A stretch of DNA of 11,195 nucleotides from Paracoccaceae bacterium (GCA_023254015.1 JALQYS010000499.1:1-11195); one strand, 5' to 3'. Positions 1 to 6,836 are shown, counted from the first letter of the stretch. Made by a program: numbers and translations. The notes: generated by a model from the sequence alone, not told the origin.

Positions 1-235
1 CACGGGGCTGGACTTTGCCTCCGATGGCGCGGTCGTCTGCTGGACCGCCAGCCACATCCTCCGGTTCGACGGCAGCCGCTTCGAGTCCTTCGCCGCCGGG
101 ACCGACGCGGATCTCGCCGCGGAGATCGGCAAGGTCATGTCCGAGGTGCTGATCCTGGGCCTGCCGGATGAAGATGGCGAGGTGGTGCTGATCGGGCCGG
201 GCCATGAGGTGCCCTTGGGCGGGAAAATGTTCTGA
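1..235 (+). CDS. C-terminal part of an unrecognised protein (5' end outside window)
   Basis: An open frame enters from the left edge (first full codon at base 2) and stops at TGA 233-235, giving the last 77 residues of a protein. I do not recognise the family. The visible part starts with alternating hydrophobic/polar residues (GLDFASDGAVVCW, then HILRFDG), which resembles a beta-propeller or other beta-rich blade. An acidic helical stretch follows (DADLAAEIGKVMSEVL), and the tail ends in GGKMF. The stop codon overlaps the start of the dehydrogenase gene (TGATG), so the two are probably co-transcribed and translationally coupled. Codon use matches the neighbours. A sugar-lactone or propeller-type enzyme is possible but is only a guess. 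Confidence 0.6.
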   Translation, partial: TGLDFASDGAVVCWTASHILRFDGSRFESFAAGTDADLAAEIGKVMSEVLILGLPDEDGEVVLIGPGHEVPLGGKMF

Positions 236-1179
236 TGAAGCTGCTGGTCACCCGCCCCCTGCCCGACCCCGTGATGCAGGCCGCCCGCGCGCGGTTCGAC
301 GTGACCGCGCGGGCCAGCACGCTTCCCTTGACGCCGGAAGAACTGCGCGCCAGCTTGCGCGAGTTTGACGCCGTGCTGCCCACGCTGGGCGATCTTTACC
401 GGGCCGAGGTCTTTGCCGATGTGCCCGATCCCCGGGCGCGCATCCTTGCCAACTTTGGCGTGGGCTTCAACCACATCGACTTGGCTGCAGCCCGTGCGGC
501 GGGGCTTGTGGTGACCAACACCCCCGGTGCGGTGACGGACGCAACTGCCGACATCGCCATGACGCTGATCCTGATGACCGCCCGCCGCGCCGGCGAGGGC
601 GAGCGTCTGGTGCGGGCAGGCAAGTGGCAGGGCTGGCATCCGACGCAGATGCTGGGCCTGCATGTTTCGGGCAAGACGCTGGGCATCATCGGCATGGGCC
701 GGATCGGCAAGGCGATTGCCAGGCGCGCGCATCACGGCTTTGGCTTGGAAATCCTTTACTACAACCGCTCCGAGGCCGAGCCGGGCCTGCCCGCCCGCGC
801 CGTCAGCCTGACCGAGGCGATGGCGGCAGATGTGGTGGTCGTGGCGGTGCCGGGCGGGCCTGCCAATCACTACCTCATCAACGCCGAGCAGCTGGCCGCG
901 ATGAAACCCGGCGCGATCTTTGTCAACATCTCGCGCGGGGATGTGGTGGACGAGGCGGCGCTGGCCCATGCGCTGCAGCACGGGGCCATCGGCGGGGCTG
1001 GGCTGGACGTTTACGAGCATGAACCCCAGATTCATCCGGCGCTGCTGACCATGGAAAATGTCACGCTTCTGCCCCACCTTGGCACGGCAGCCCTTGAGGT
1101 GCGCACCAGCATGGGACTGATGGCGGTCGAGAACCTGATCGCCCATGCCGAGGGCCTGCCCCTGTTGAACCCGGTCTAG
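235..1179 (+). CDS. D-2-hydroxyacid dehydrogenase (glyoxylate/hydroxypyruvate reductase type)
   Basis: This 314-residue protein has the full length of the D-isomer-specific 2-hydroxyacid dehydrogenase family, cytosolic enzymes that reduce 2-keto acids such as glyoxylate or hydroxypyruvate. The N-terminal catalytic half carries ANFGVGFNHID (72-82) and TNTPGAVTDATADIAM (94-109). The Rossmann domain has GMGRIG at 153-158. The catalytic triad is visible: Arg234 in NISRGDVVDE, Glu263 in YEHEP and His281 in LLPHLGTA. The second Rossmann strand ends in YYNRSE (175-180) with no acidic residue before Arg178, which in this family favours NADP(H) over NAD(H). The ATG overlaps the upstream stop (TGATG), fixing the start and implying coupling. 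Exact substrate is not decidable from sequence; glyoxylate/hydroxypyruvate reductase is the best guess. Confidence 0.93.
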   Translation: MKLLVTRPLPDPVMQAARARFDVTARASTLPLTPEELRASLREFDAVLPTLGDLYRAEVFADVPDPRARILANFGVGFNHIDLAAARAAGLVVTNTPGAVTDATADIAMTLILMTARRAGEGERLVRAGKWQGWHPTQMLGLHVSGKTLGIIGMGRIGKAIARRAHHGFGLEILYYNRSEAEPGLPARAVSLTEAMAADVVVVAVPGGPANHYLINAEQLAAMKPGAIFVNISRGDVVDEAALAHALQHGAIGGAGLDVYEHEPQIHPALLTMENVTLLPHLGTAALEVRTSMGLMAVENLIAHAEGLPLLNPV

Positions 1180-1185
1180 CCATGC

Positions 1186-1272
1186 CTTTCATATTGGCCC
1201 GAATATCCCCCGCAAAGCGTCCGGCATTCACCGGCAGAGCTTTCGGCGGGGATACTTTCACCAGTATGAAAG
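1186..1272. repeat. 87-bp imperfect inverted repeat (REP/BIME-like intergenic element)
   Basis: The outer arms 1186-1197 (CTTTCATATTGG) and 1261-1272 (CCAGTATGAAAG) pair over 12 positions, with one G-T. After a six-base internal loop, 1204-1210 pairs with 1248-1254 (TATCCCC/GGGGATA), and the pairing can extend to CGC/GCG with small bulges. AAAGC 1214-1218 pairs with GCTTT 1239-1243, and CCGG 1221-1224 with CCGG 1231-1234, around a six-base loop. The element fills most of the gap between the dehydrogenase and the sulfotransferase. No T-run follows, so it is not a textbook intrinsic terminator. It could be a REP-type repeat pair, an mRNA-stabilising hairpin or an attenuating structure. Confidence 0.7.
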
Positions 1273-1300
1273 ACCGGCCTTCAAGAACGGAGGCAGCGCC

Positions 1301-1960
1301 ATGATCATCTCGCCCGGTCGCCGCTATGTCTTTGTCCATATTCCGAAAACCGGGGGCACGACGCTGACGCTGGCGCTGGAGGGCCGGGCGCGCAAGGATG
1401 ACATCCTGATCGGCGATACGCCGAAGGCACGGGCAAGGCGGGCGCGGGTAAAGGCACTGAAGGCGGCGGGGCGGCTGTGGAAACACTCGACCCTGGCCGA
1501 TATCGACGGGGTTCTGGGCCCGGACGATCTGGCGGGGATGTTCTGCTTTACGCTGGTGCGCAACCCCTGGGACCGGGCGGTCAGCTATTACCACTGGCTG
1601 CGCGGGCAGGGCTTTGCCCATCCGGCCGTTGGCCTGGCCAAGGCGCTGGATTTCAGCGGCTTTCTCCATCACCCGCAGACGCGCACTGCCTTCCGGCTCT
1701 GGCCCGCCGCCGCCTACATGCGGGACCGCACCGGGCAGGAGCGCTGCCAGCTTTTCGCACGGCTGGAGCATCTGGAGGCCGATCTGGCACCGCTGGAGGC
1801 GCATCTGGGCTTTCGGCTGGCGCCGCTGCCACGGGCCAACGAAAGCGATCGTTCCCGCGACTGGCGGCCTTATTTCACCGACCGCGACGCCGCCCTGATC
1901 GCCGAAGATTGCGCAGAAGACATTGCGCGGTTCGGATATGGCTTTGACGGGATCGGCTAA
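1301..1960 (+). CDS. Sulfotransferase family protein (PAPS-binding, Sulfotransfer_2-like)
   Basis: This 219-residue protein is predicted to move sulfate from PAPS to a carbohydrate or other acceptor, releasing PAP. The 5'-phosphosulfate-binding loop is HIPKTGGTT (13-21) near the N-terminus. The 3'-phosphate-binding segment is LVRNPWDRAVSYYHW (85-99). KHSTLADI (61-68) and the tail WRPYFTDRD...EDIARFGYGF (188-215) fit small bacterial carbohydrate sulfotransferases. There is no signal peptide or membrane segment, so it should be cytosolic. A strong ribosome binding site GGAGG (1289-1293) sits seven bases before the ATG. It stands alone between two structured intergenic regions. Such genes often belong to surface-polysaccharide modification, but no glycan genes are visible here and the acceptor is unknown. 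Confidence 0.88.
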   Translation: MIISPGRRYVFVHIPKTGGTTLTLALEGRARKDDILIGDTPKARARRARVKALKAAGRLWKHSTLADIDGVLGPDDLAGMFCFTLVRNPWDRAVSYYHWLRGQGFAHPAVGLAKALDFSGFLHHPQTRTAFRLWPAAAYMRDRTGQERCQLFARLEHLEADLAPLEAHLGFRLAPLPRANESDRSRDWRPYFTDRDAALIAEDCAEDIARFGYGFDGIG

Positions 1961-1963
1961 GCT

Positions 1964-1997
1964 GGCCCGGGGGGGCAACCGGGCGCAAACCCGGGCC
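1964..1997 (+). terminator. Possible hairpin terminator after the sulfotransferase gene
   Basis: GGCCCGGG (1964-1971) and CCCGGGCC (1990-1997) are perfect 8-bp inverted repeats, starting four bases after the sulfotransferase stop, with an 18-base loop. No T-tract follows. It may end transcription or protect the 3' end, but each arm is itself a GC palindrome, so chance pairing is possible. Confidence 0.4.
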
Positions 1998-2019
1998 GGA
2001 CCGCCGCCCATATCTGGAT

Positions 2020-2048
2020 TTGACAAGGCCTGCGAACAGGCGCAGGTT
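2020..2048 (+). promoter_or_regulatory. Candidate sigma-70 promoter for the exporter operon
   Basis: A perfect -35 hexamer TTGACA lies at 2020-2025. A 17-base spacer leads to CAGGTT (2043-2048), a poor -10. Alphaproteobacterial housekeeping promoters often depend mainly on the -35. Transcription would start near 2055, about 25 bases before the ATG at 2080. The same bases include a TTG that could be mistaken for an upstream start codon. Confidence 0.4.
2029..2046 (+). other. Small perfect hairpin inside the candidate promoter
   Basis: CCTGCG (2029-2034) and CGCAGG (2041-2046) form a perfect 6-bp inverted repeat around AACAGG. It lies between the proposed -35 and -10 of the exporter gene, so it could be an operator half-site pair or a chance palindrome. 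Confidence 0.3.
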
Positions 2049-2079
2049 CGGAAATCAGGCCCTTCCCGACGATGACCCG

Positions 2080-3009
2080 ATGTTTCAACTCTACCTCCCC
2101 ATCGCCGAGGTCTCGGTCAACGCCATCTGGCTCTTGGGCATTGGCGGCATCGTGGGCTTTCTGTCGGGCATGTTCGGGGTGGGCGGCGGGTTTCTGATAA
2201 CGCCCTTCCTGCTGTTCATCGGCGTGCCGCCCGGGGTGGCGGTGGCCACAGGGGCCAATCAGGTGGTGGCCTCGTCCATTTCGGGGGTTCTGGCGCAGCT
2301 GAAGCGCAAGGCGGTGGATTTCCGCATGGGCCTTGTGCTGCTGATCGGCGGGCTTGCCGGATCATGGGCGGGCGTGCGGGTGTTTTCCTACATGTCGGCG
2401 CTGGGGCAGGTCGATCTGTTCGTGCAGCTGTCCTATGTGCTGTTTCTGGGGCTGATCGGCGGCATGATGTTTGTCGAAAGCGCCCGGGCGCTGCTGAGGG
2501 CGCGCAGGCAGGCGGGGGCCGCGCCGGTGCGCCGGGCCCATGTGCACACCTGGGTGCATGGCCTGCCGCTGAAGATGAAATTCCGCGCTTCGGGGCTTTA
2601 CATCTCGGTTCTGCCGCCGCTGGCCGTTGGCGCGCTCGTGGGCTTTCTGGCCGGGATCATGGGGGTAGGCGGCGGGTTCATCCTTGTGCCGGCGATGATC
2701 TATGTCCTTGGCATGCCGACAAAGGTGGTGATCGGCACATCGCTCTTTCAGATCATCTTTGTCACGGGGTTCACCACGGTTGTGCATGCCGTCAACAGCC
2801 ATACGGTCGACATGCTTCTGGCGCTGATGCTGATTGCGGGCGGGGTGATCGGGGCGCAACTGGGCACGCTGGTGGGGGTAAAGCTGAAGGCCGAGCAGTT
2901 GCGCATCCTTCTGGCGCTGATGGTGCTGGCGGTGGCGATCAAGATCGGGCTGGATCTGCTGCTACGCCCGGCAGAACTGTTTTCGATCGCACCTCTGGTG
3001 CTGCCATGA
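2080..3009 (+). CDS. TauE/SafE family sulfite/organosulfonate exporter-like membrane protein
   Basis: This 309-residue inner-membrane protein shows the two-fold repeat of the TauE/SafE family. Module 1 contains GFLSGMFGVGGGFLITP (26-42) followed by ATGANQ (56-61). Module 2 contains GFLAGIMGVGGGFILVP (188-204) followed by IGTSLFQ (218-224). Hydrophobic segments alternate with a basic loop around 136-170, giving roughly eight membrane segments. Family members are linked to export of sulfite, sulfoacetate or other small organic anions; the substrate here is unknown. I chose ATG 2080, where hydrophobic exporter-like sequence begins. A TTG at 2020 in the same frame adds 20 polar residues and overlaps a -35 box. 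No clear ribosome binding site precedes 2080. The stop overlaps the next start (ATGA), so the two are coupled. Confidence 0.88.
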   Translation: MFQLYLPIAEVSVNAIWLLGIGGIVGFLSGMFGVGGGFLITPFLLFIGVPPGVAVATGANQVVASSISGVLAQLKRKAVDFRMGLVLLIGGLAGSWAGVRVFSYMSALGQVDLFVQLSYVLFLGLIGGMMFVESARALLRARRQAGAAPVRRAHVHTWVHGLPLKMKFRASGLYISVLPPLAVGALVGFLAGIMGVGGGFILVPAMIYVLGMPTKVVIGTSLFQIIFVTGFTTVVHAVNSHTVDMLLALMLIAGGVIGAQLGTLVGVKLKAEQLRILLALMVLAVAIKIGLDLLLRPAELFSIAPLVLP

Positions 3010-3773
3010 TCGTGCGCCTTTTTCTGGCGCTGGGTCTGCTCTTGGCCGGTCCGGCGGTGGCGGAGGAAAAGATCGTCTCGGGCCTGTCGCAGAACCGGGT
3101 GGCGATAACGGCGAATTTTGACGGCTCGGAAATCCTGGTCTATGGCGCGGTGAAACGCGAGGCCCCGGCCCCCACGGACGCCCCGCTGCAGGTGATCGTG
3201 ACGGTCGAAGGGCCTGCGCTGCCGCTGGTCATCCGGCGGAAAGAGCGGGTGGCCGGGATCTGGGTCAACACCTCCTCGATCACGGTGGATGCGGCGCCGT
3301 CCTTTTACGCGGTGGCCACCACGGGCAAGCTGCGCGATATCCTGTCGGAAACCGATGATCTTCGCTACAAGATCACGCTGGACCACGCGATCCGCGCCAT
3401 CGGCAGCGCCTCCGAGGCCGAAGGGTCGGAAGAGTTCGTCGAGGCGCTGCAGCGCATCCGCAACCGTCAGGACATTTACCGCCTGATGGAAGGGCAGGTT
3501 CAGCTGGTCGATGAAACCCTGTTTCGCACCGATGTGGCCCTGCCCGCGAACCTGATCGAAGGCGATTACAGGGTGCGCATGTATATCACCCGCAACGGGC
3601 GGGTGATCGACAGCATGGAGCGGGGGATCGGCGTGCGCAAGGCGGGGCTGGAGCGGACGCTTTACGTCATGGCGCATGAGCAGCCCCTGCTTTATGGGCT
3701 GATCTCCCTCGCACTGGCGGCGGCGGCGGGCTGGGCGGCCTCAGCCGGGTTCCGGCTGTTGCTGCGCAGGTAG
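3006..3773 (+). CDS. TIGR02186/Alph_Pro_TM family protein (exported, C-terminal membrane anchor)
   Basis: This 255-residue protein starts with a signal peptide (hydrophobic 4-16, likely cleavage after AVA at 17-19). A mostly beta-rich periplasmic domain of about 205 residues follows, then a single membrane helix near 226-247, and it ends with basic LLLRR. I recognise it as the alphaproteobacterial family TIGR02186 (Pfam Alph_Pro_TM), of unknown function. Landmarks are ITANFDGSEILVYGAV (34-49), GIWVN (84-88), FYAVATTG (100-107) and LPANLIEGDYRVRMYI (179-194). The ATG overlaps the exporter stop. From memory this family is commonly encoded beside TauE/SafE genes, so a role as periplasmic partner of the exporter is a reasonable inference. 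Only six bases separate its end from the convergent crotonase gene. Confidence 0.82.
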   Translation: MIVRLFLALGLLLAGPAVAEEKIVSGLSQNRVAITANFDGSEILVYGAVKREAPAPTDAPLQVIVTVEGPALPLVIRRKERVAGIWVNTSSITVDAAPSFYAVATTGKLRDILSETDDLRYKITLDHAIRAIGSASEAEGSEEFVEALQRIRNRQDIYRLMEGQVQLVDETLFRTDVALPANLIEGDYRVRMYITRNGRVIDSMERGIGVRKAGLERTLYVMAHEQPLLYGLISLALAAAAGWAASAGFRLLLRR

Positions 3774-3779
3774 GGCGGG

Positions 3780-4394
3780 TCAGCCCAGCATGGCCTTGAT
3801 CGCGGCAGCATGGCCGGGCTTTGCGGCCAGAACATCGGCGGCCAGCGCGCGGGCGGTGTCCATAAGGGCCTCGGCCGGCACGATCCGGTCGATCAGGCCC
3901 CAGGACAGCGCCTCGTCGGCCTCGATCTTTTGCCCGGCCATCAGGATCATCCTGGCCCGCGCAGGCCCCACCAGCGCCACCAGCCGCGCCGGGTCTGACG
4001 GCTGCGGCAGAAAGCCCAGCTTCATCACCGGGTAAAAGAATTTCGCCCCCGGCACCGCCAGCCGCTGATCGCAGGCCAGCGCCATGCCCATCGCCCCACC
4101 GGCCAGCGTGCCGTTCAACGCCGCGATGGTCAGGCCGGGAAAACCCGCGACGGCGGCAGAAAGCCGCTCCCACACCGGATCGGTGGCAAGGCCCGCGCGG
4201 GCATCGTCCAGATCGGCCCCGGCGGAAAACACCTTGCCCACCCCGGTCAGCACCAAGGCCGCGGCCCCCGCCGCCCGTGCCGCCTCGACCGTGTCGGCAA
4301 GGGTGGTCAGCATGGCCCTTGTCACGGAATTGGCCTTGTCGGGACGGTTCAGCGTCAGAACCCACAGCCCCTCGTCGCGTGCGATGTCGATCAT
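3780..4394 (-). CDS. Short crotonase-fold (enoyl-CoA hydratase/isomerase family) protein lacking both catalytic Glu
   Basis: At 204 residues it is shorter than usual hydratases (about 255-260), having lost much of the C-terminal helical part. The fold signature is present: LNRPDKANSV (15-24), the first oxyanion-hole region VFSAGADL (55-62), and the second, NGTLAGGAMGMALACD (94-109). The two glutamates that activate water in enoyl-CoA hydratase appear absent. The PEI position reads PVM (Val123), and the Glu of the AMEMVLTG-like segment is Arg148. It probably binds an acyl-CoA but may catalyse isomerisation, hydrolysis or another oxyanion-stabilised reaction. Its ATG overlaps the stop of the SDR gene (ATGA), so the pair forms an operon. 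Start ATG 4394 fits the family N-terminus. Confidence 0.85.
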   Translation of the reverse strand: MIDIARDEGLWVLTLNRPDKANSVTRAMLTTLADTVEAARAAGAAALVLTGVGKVFSAGADLDDARAGLATDPVWERLSAAVAGFPGLTIAALNGTLAGGAMGMALACDQRLAVPGAKFFYPVMKLGFLPQPSDPARLVALVGPARARMILMAGQKIEADEALSWGLIDRIVPAEALMDTARALAADVLAAKPGHAAAIKAMLG

Positions 4395-5137
4395 TGATAA
4401 AGCCCCACTGCCTTGCGCACCCCTTCATCGCGCAACGACACATCGGTGCCAAGCCACGGATCGGCCTCGGGCCCGCACATCCACAACAAGGCACGCGCCG
4501 GCCACTGGGCCGGGACATGCACCGAAGGATCAAGCTGGCTGACCGGGTTCACCCCGCTGGCCTTGATCTTGACCTGCATTTCGGTCGCCACGGTTCCGGG
4601 CGACAGGCCCAGGACGCGGATGCCATGCGGGCCTTCCTCCAGATGCGCGGCCTGGGTCAGCATCAGCGCCCCCGCCTTGCCCGCGCAATAGCTGGACCAG
4701 CCTTCATAGGCATTGCGCGCAGCGCCGGACGACACGGTGATGATCGTGCCGCCACCCTGCGCCCGCATCACCGGGATCGCCGCCCGCATGCCGTGAAACA
4801 CACCCTTGAGGTTCACGTCGATGCCGCGCCCCCAGGTACCCGGCTCGGCCTCGGCCAGACGGACGATCGGCTCGATCGCGCCGGCGTTGTTGATGAAGAC
4901 ATCCAGCCGCCCGAAGTGCTGCAAGACCGTCGCCACCACCCGCTGCACCGAGGTCCAGTCAGCCACATCACAGCGCAGCGCCAGCGCCGAAGGCCCGATT
5001 TCGGCGGCAATCGCATCAATTTCGCGTTGCGTGCGCGCCAAAAGCACCACCTTGGCGCCTGCCGCCGCAAAGACCCGTGCCGCCGCCGCACCGATTCCCC
5101 GGCTGGCCCCGGTAATGGCCACAACCTTGCCCTGCAT
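4391..5137 (-). CDS. SDR family NAD(P)-dependent oxidoreductase
   Basis: This 248-residue classical short-chain dehydrogenase is predicted to oxidise or reduce an alcohol/ketone with NAD(P)(H) in the cytosol. The cofactor motif TGASRGIG is at 9-16, NNAG at 83-86 and the structural Asn at 109. The catalytic Ser137, Tyr150 and Lys154 (YCAGK) are all present with normal spacing. The LART end of the second strand (Arg35) suggests NADP(H). The C-terminal motif SPGTVATEM (179-187) is standard. It is the first gene of a two-gene minus-strand operon with the crotonase-like protein, which suggests fatty-acyl or beta-oxidation-like chemistry. The ATG follows a G-rich Shine-Dalgarno-like stretch. Substrate not identified. 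Confidence 0.92.
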   Translation of the reverse strand: MQGKVVAITGASRGIGAAAARVFAAAGAKVVLLARTQREIDAIAAEIGPSALALRCDVADWTSVQRVVATVLQHFGRLDVFINNAGAIEPIVRLAEAEPGTWGRGIDVNLKGVFHGMRAAIPVMRAQGGGTIITVSSGAARNAYEGWSSYCAGKAGALMLTQAAHLEEGPHGIRVLGLSPGTVATEMQVKIKASGVNPVSQLDPSVHVPAQWPARALLWMCGPEADPWLGTDVSLRDEGVRKAVGLYQ

Positions 5138-5166
5138 GCCCCACCCCCCTGCGCACCCGCAAATCC

Positions 5167-5195
5167 CTGTTAACGGATGGCAGCGCCCTTGTGAA
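5167..5195 (-). promoter_or_regulatory. Candidate promoter for the SDR-crotonase operon
   Basis: Read on the minus strand, TTCACA (5195-5190) is a near-consensus -35, followed by a 17-base spacer and TAACAG (5172-5167) as the -10. Transcription would start around 5160, about 23 bases before the SDR start. The palindrome GTTAAC (5169-5174) overlaps the -10. It lies back-to-back with the opposing candidate promoter. Confidence 0.4.
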
Positions 5196-5199
5196 TCCC

Positions 5200-5228
5200 T
5201 TGACCCCGCGCCATTCGGGACGGATGCT
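5200..5228 (+). promoter_or_regulatory. Candidate promoter for the DUF2125-like gene
   Basis: TTGACC (5200-5205), a 17-base spacer and GATGCT (5223-5228) form a weak sigma-70-like promoter. The start would fall near 5235, about 25 bases before the chosen ATG. Its -35 is only four bases from the -35 of the divergent operon, so one bound factor could affect both. Confidence 0.35.
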
Positions 5229-5259
5229 GAGGAAAAGCGATTTGATAATGAGGACCATC

Positions 5260-6744
5260 ATGAAACCCTGGACCCTGGCGGGAAGCGCCGCCCTTTCGGC
5301 ACTGGTGGCCGCCTGTCCCGCCTTGGCCGACGTGACCCCCGAAGAGGTCTGGCAGAACTGGCAGGATTTCTACGCCTCGTCGGGCAGCACCGTCAGCCAT
5401 GCCTCGGCGGAACGCGATGGTGATACGCTGGTCGTCACCGACTTCAAGGCCAGCGTCCAGAATGAGGCCGGAACAAGCGAAACCTCGATCCCCGAGATCC
5501 GGCTGCGCGATACCGGCGATGGTGCGGTGGAAATCACCCTGTCCGACGAGATCGCCTTTTCCTCCTCGGGCCCAGCCAAGGGCGAGGGCGCCGCGTTTGC
5601 GGCCAGCGGCACGGTCAAGGTGCCGGGGCTGACCGGAACCGTTTCCGGTGCCGCAGGCGACATGACCTATACGGTCAGCGCCCCCAGCGTCGAGCTTGAG
5701 ATCCTGCCGACCGAGGATGGCAAGCCTGCGGGCAAGGTCGGCGTGCTGCTGTCGTCGGTGCAATCGACCTCGCGCGTCAGCGGCCCGGCCGAGGCCAGCG
5801 TGGTGGATGGCACCTTCAACGCAGCTTCGGCGGCCTTGAACATCGACGTGCAGGACGACAAGACCGGGATGACCGGCTCGGTGAACATGGCGGACCTTGC
5901 GGGCAAGATCGCGGGCAACTTTGCCGGTCTGGAAGAAGAAGAGGTCAGCAAGGCGCTGGCCCTTGGCTTTGCCCTGGACAGCGCGTTGAGCTTTGGCGCC
6001 TTGAACTATGATTTCGACATCACCGATGAAACAGGGGCAAGCAAGCTGGTGGGCGGGTCCGAAGGTGGGGCGCTGCAGGTGGCGATGGATGCCGCGCGGC
6101 TGATGTTCGCGGGCTCGGGCAAGGCGGTGACGGCCACGATGTCGGGCGCGCAGATCCCCTTCCCGGAGCTGAAACTGTCCTATGCCGAAAGCGGCTTCAA
6201 CCTGACCATGCCGGTCAGCAAGGCCGAAGCGCCGCAGGATTTCACCTTTCTGAGCAAGATCGTCGATCTTCAGGTGTCCGAAGAGCTGTGGGCGATGGTC
6301 GATCCGATGGGCAGCCTGCCGCATGATCCGGCGACGCTGGTCATCGACACGGCAGGCAAGGTTCTGCTGAAGTCCGACCTGATGTCCACGCCCGAAGACG
6401 CCCCGCCGGATGCCGAACTGCACGCGCTGGACATCCGCGATGTCACGGCGCGGATCGCCGGATCGGAACTGACGGGCTCAGGCGCCTTCACGTTTGACAA
6501 CAGCGACCTGACCACGTTCCAGGGCATCCCTGCCCCCACCGGCAAGATGGAGCTGAAGCTGGTCGGCGGCAATACGCTGCTGGACAAGCTGGTGGCGATG
6601 GGCCTCATCGGCGAGGAAGAGGCGATGGGCGCGCGGATGATGGTGGCCATGTTCGCCAAGGCGGTCGAGGGTGAGGATACCCTGACCTCGGTGCTGGAGT
6701 TCAAGGACAAGCATTTCTACGCCAATGGCCAACAGCTGCAGTAA
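5260..6744 (+). CDS. DUF2125-like exported protein of unknown function
   Basis: This 494-residue protein has a signal peptide (MKPWTLAGSAALSAL...) with likely cleavage after ALA at 21-23. Cys19 preceded by VAA weakly resembles a lipobox, so a lipoprotein is a less likely alternative. The mature part begins DVTPEEVWQNW and is a long beta-rich chain. It is acidic and Ser/Thr/Gly-rich, with many alternating strands, resembling the alphaproteobacterial DUF2125 family. There are no obvious catalytic motifs and no second membrane segment, so it is presumably periplasmic or attached to the envelope. I chose ATG 5260 because AGGA (5251-5254) lies five bases before it and the signal peptide begins there. 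ATG 5248 and GTG 5191 are in-frame alternatives. The gene is transcribed alone and ends at a hairpin. Confidence 0.78.
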   Translation: MKPWTLAGSAALSALVAACPALADVTPEEVWQNWQDFYASSGSTVSHASAERDGDTLVVTDFKASVQNEAGTSETSIPEIRLRDTGDGAVEITLSDEIAFSSSGPAKGEGAAFAASGTVKVPGLTGTVSGAAGDMTYTVSAPSVELEILPTEDGKPAGKVGVLLSSVQSTSRVSGPAEASVVDGTFNAASAALNIDVQDDKTGMTGSVNMADLAGKIAGNFAGLEEEEVSKALALGFALDSALSFGALNYDFDITDETGASKLVGGSEGGALQVAMDAARLMFAGSGKAVTATMSGAQIPFPELKLSYAESGFNLTMPVSKAEAPQDFTFLSKIVDLQVSEELWAMVDPMGSLPHDPATLVIDTAGKVLLKSDLMSTPEDAPPDAELHALDIRDVTARIAGSELTGSGAFTFDNSDLTTFQGIPAPTGKMELKLVGGNTLLDKLVAMGLIGEEEAMGARMMVAMFAKAVEGEDTLTSVLEFKDKHFYANGQQLQ

Positions 6745-6760
6745 CCCGATCTGACCCCGA

Positions 6761-6786
6761 AAGGCCGCCCTGCCCTGGGCGGCCTT
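6761..6786 (+). terminator. Hairpin terminator after the DUF2125-like gene
   Basis: AAGGCCGCCC (6761-6770) and GGGCGGCCTT (6777-6786) form a perfect 10-bp stem with a TGCCCT loop, 16 bases after the stop codon. The stem ends in TT but no longer T-run follows, as is common in high-GC alphaproteobacteria. Confidence 0.72.
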
Positions 6787-6836
6787 ATGCGTTGCCCCTT
6801 GCACCGGCCGGGCTGTTGTGGCCCATGGAGGCCCAA

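Noticed and set aside
1061..2026. A 321-residue minus-strand open frame across the sulfotransferase
   Set aside because: It is antisense to two well-supported genes and spans the inverted repeat, with Arg/Pro/Gly-rich low-complexity composition typical of shadows in high-GC DNA.
2364..3773. A 469-residue plus-strand open frame containing the TIGR02186 protein
   Set aside because: The first 214 residues are an out-of-frame reading of the exporter gene, rich in Arg/Gly/Ala/His. The real gene starts at ATG 3006 with a signal peptide.
5191..5259. GTG 5191 as start of the DUF2125-like protein
   Set aside because: It would put 23 polar residues before the signal peptide and overlap the candidate promoter.
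5170..6423. A 417-residue minus-strand open frame opposite the DUF2125-like gene
   Set aside because: The composition is His/Arg/Gly-rich with no recognisable motif, and the plus-strand gene has a signal peptide and ribosome binding site.
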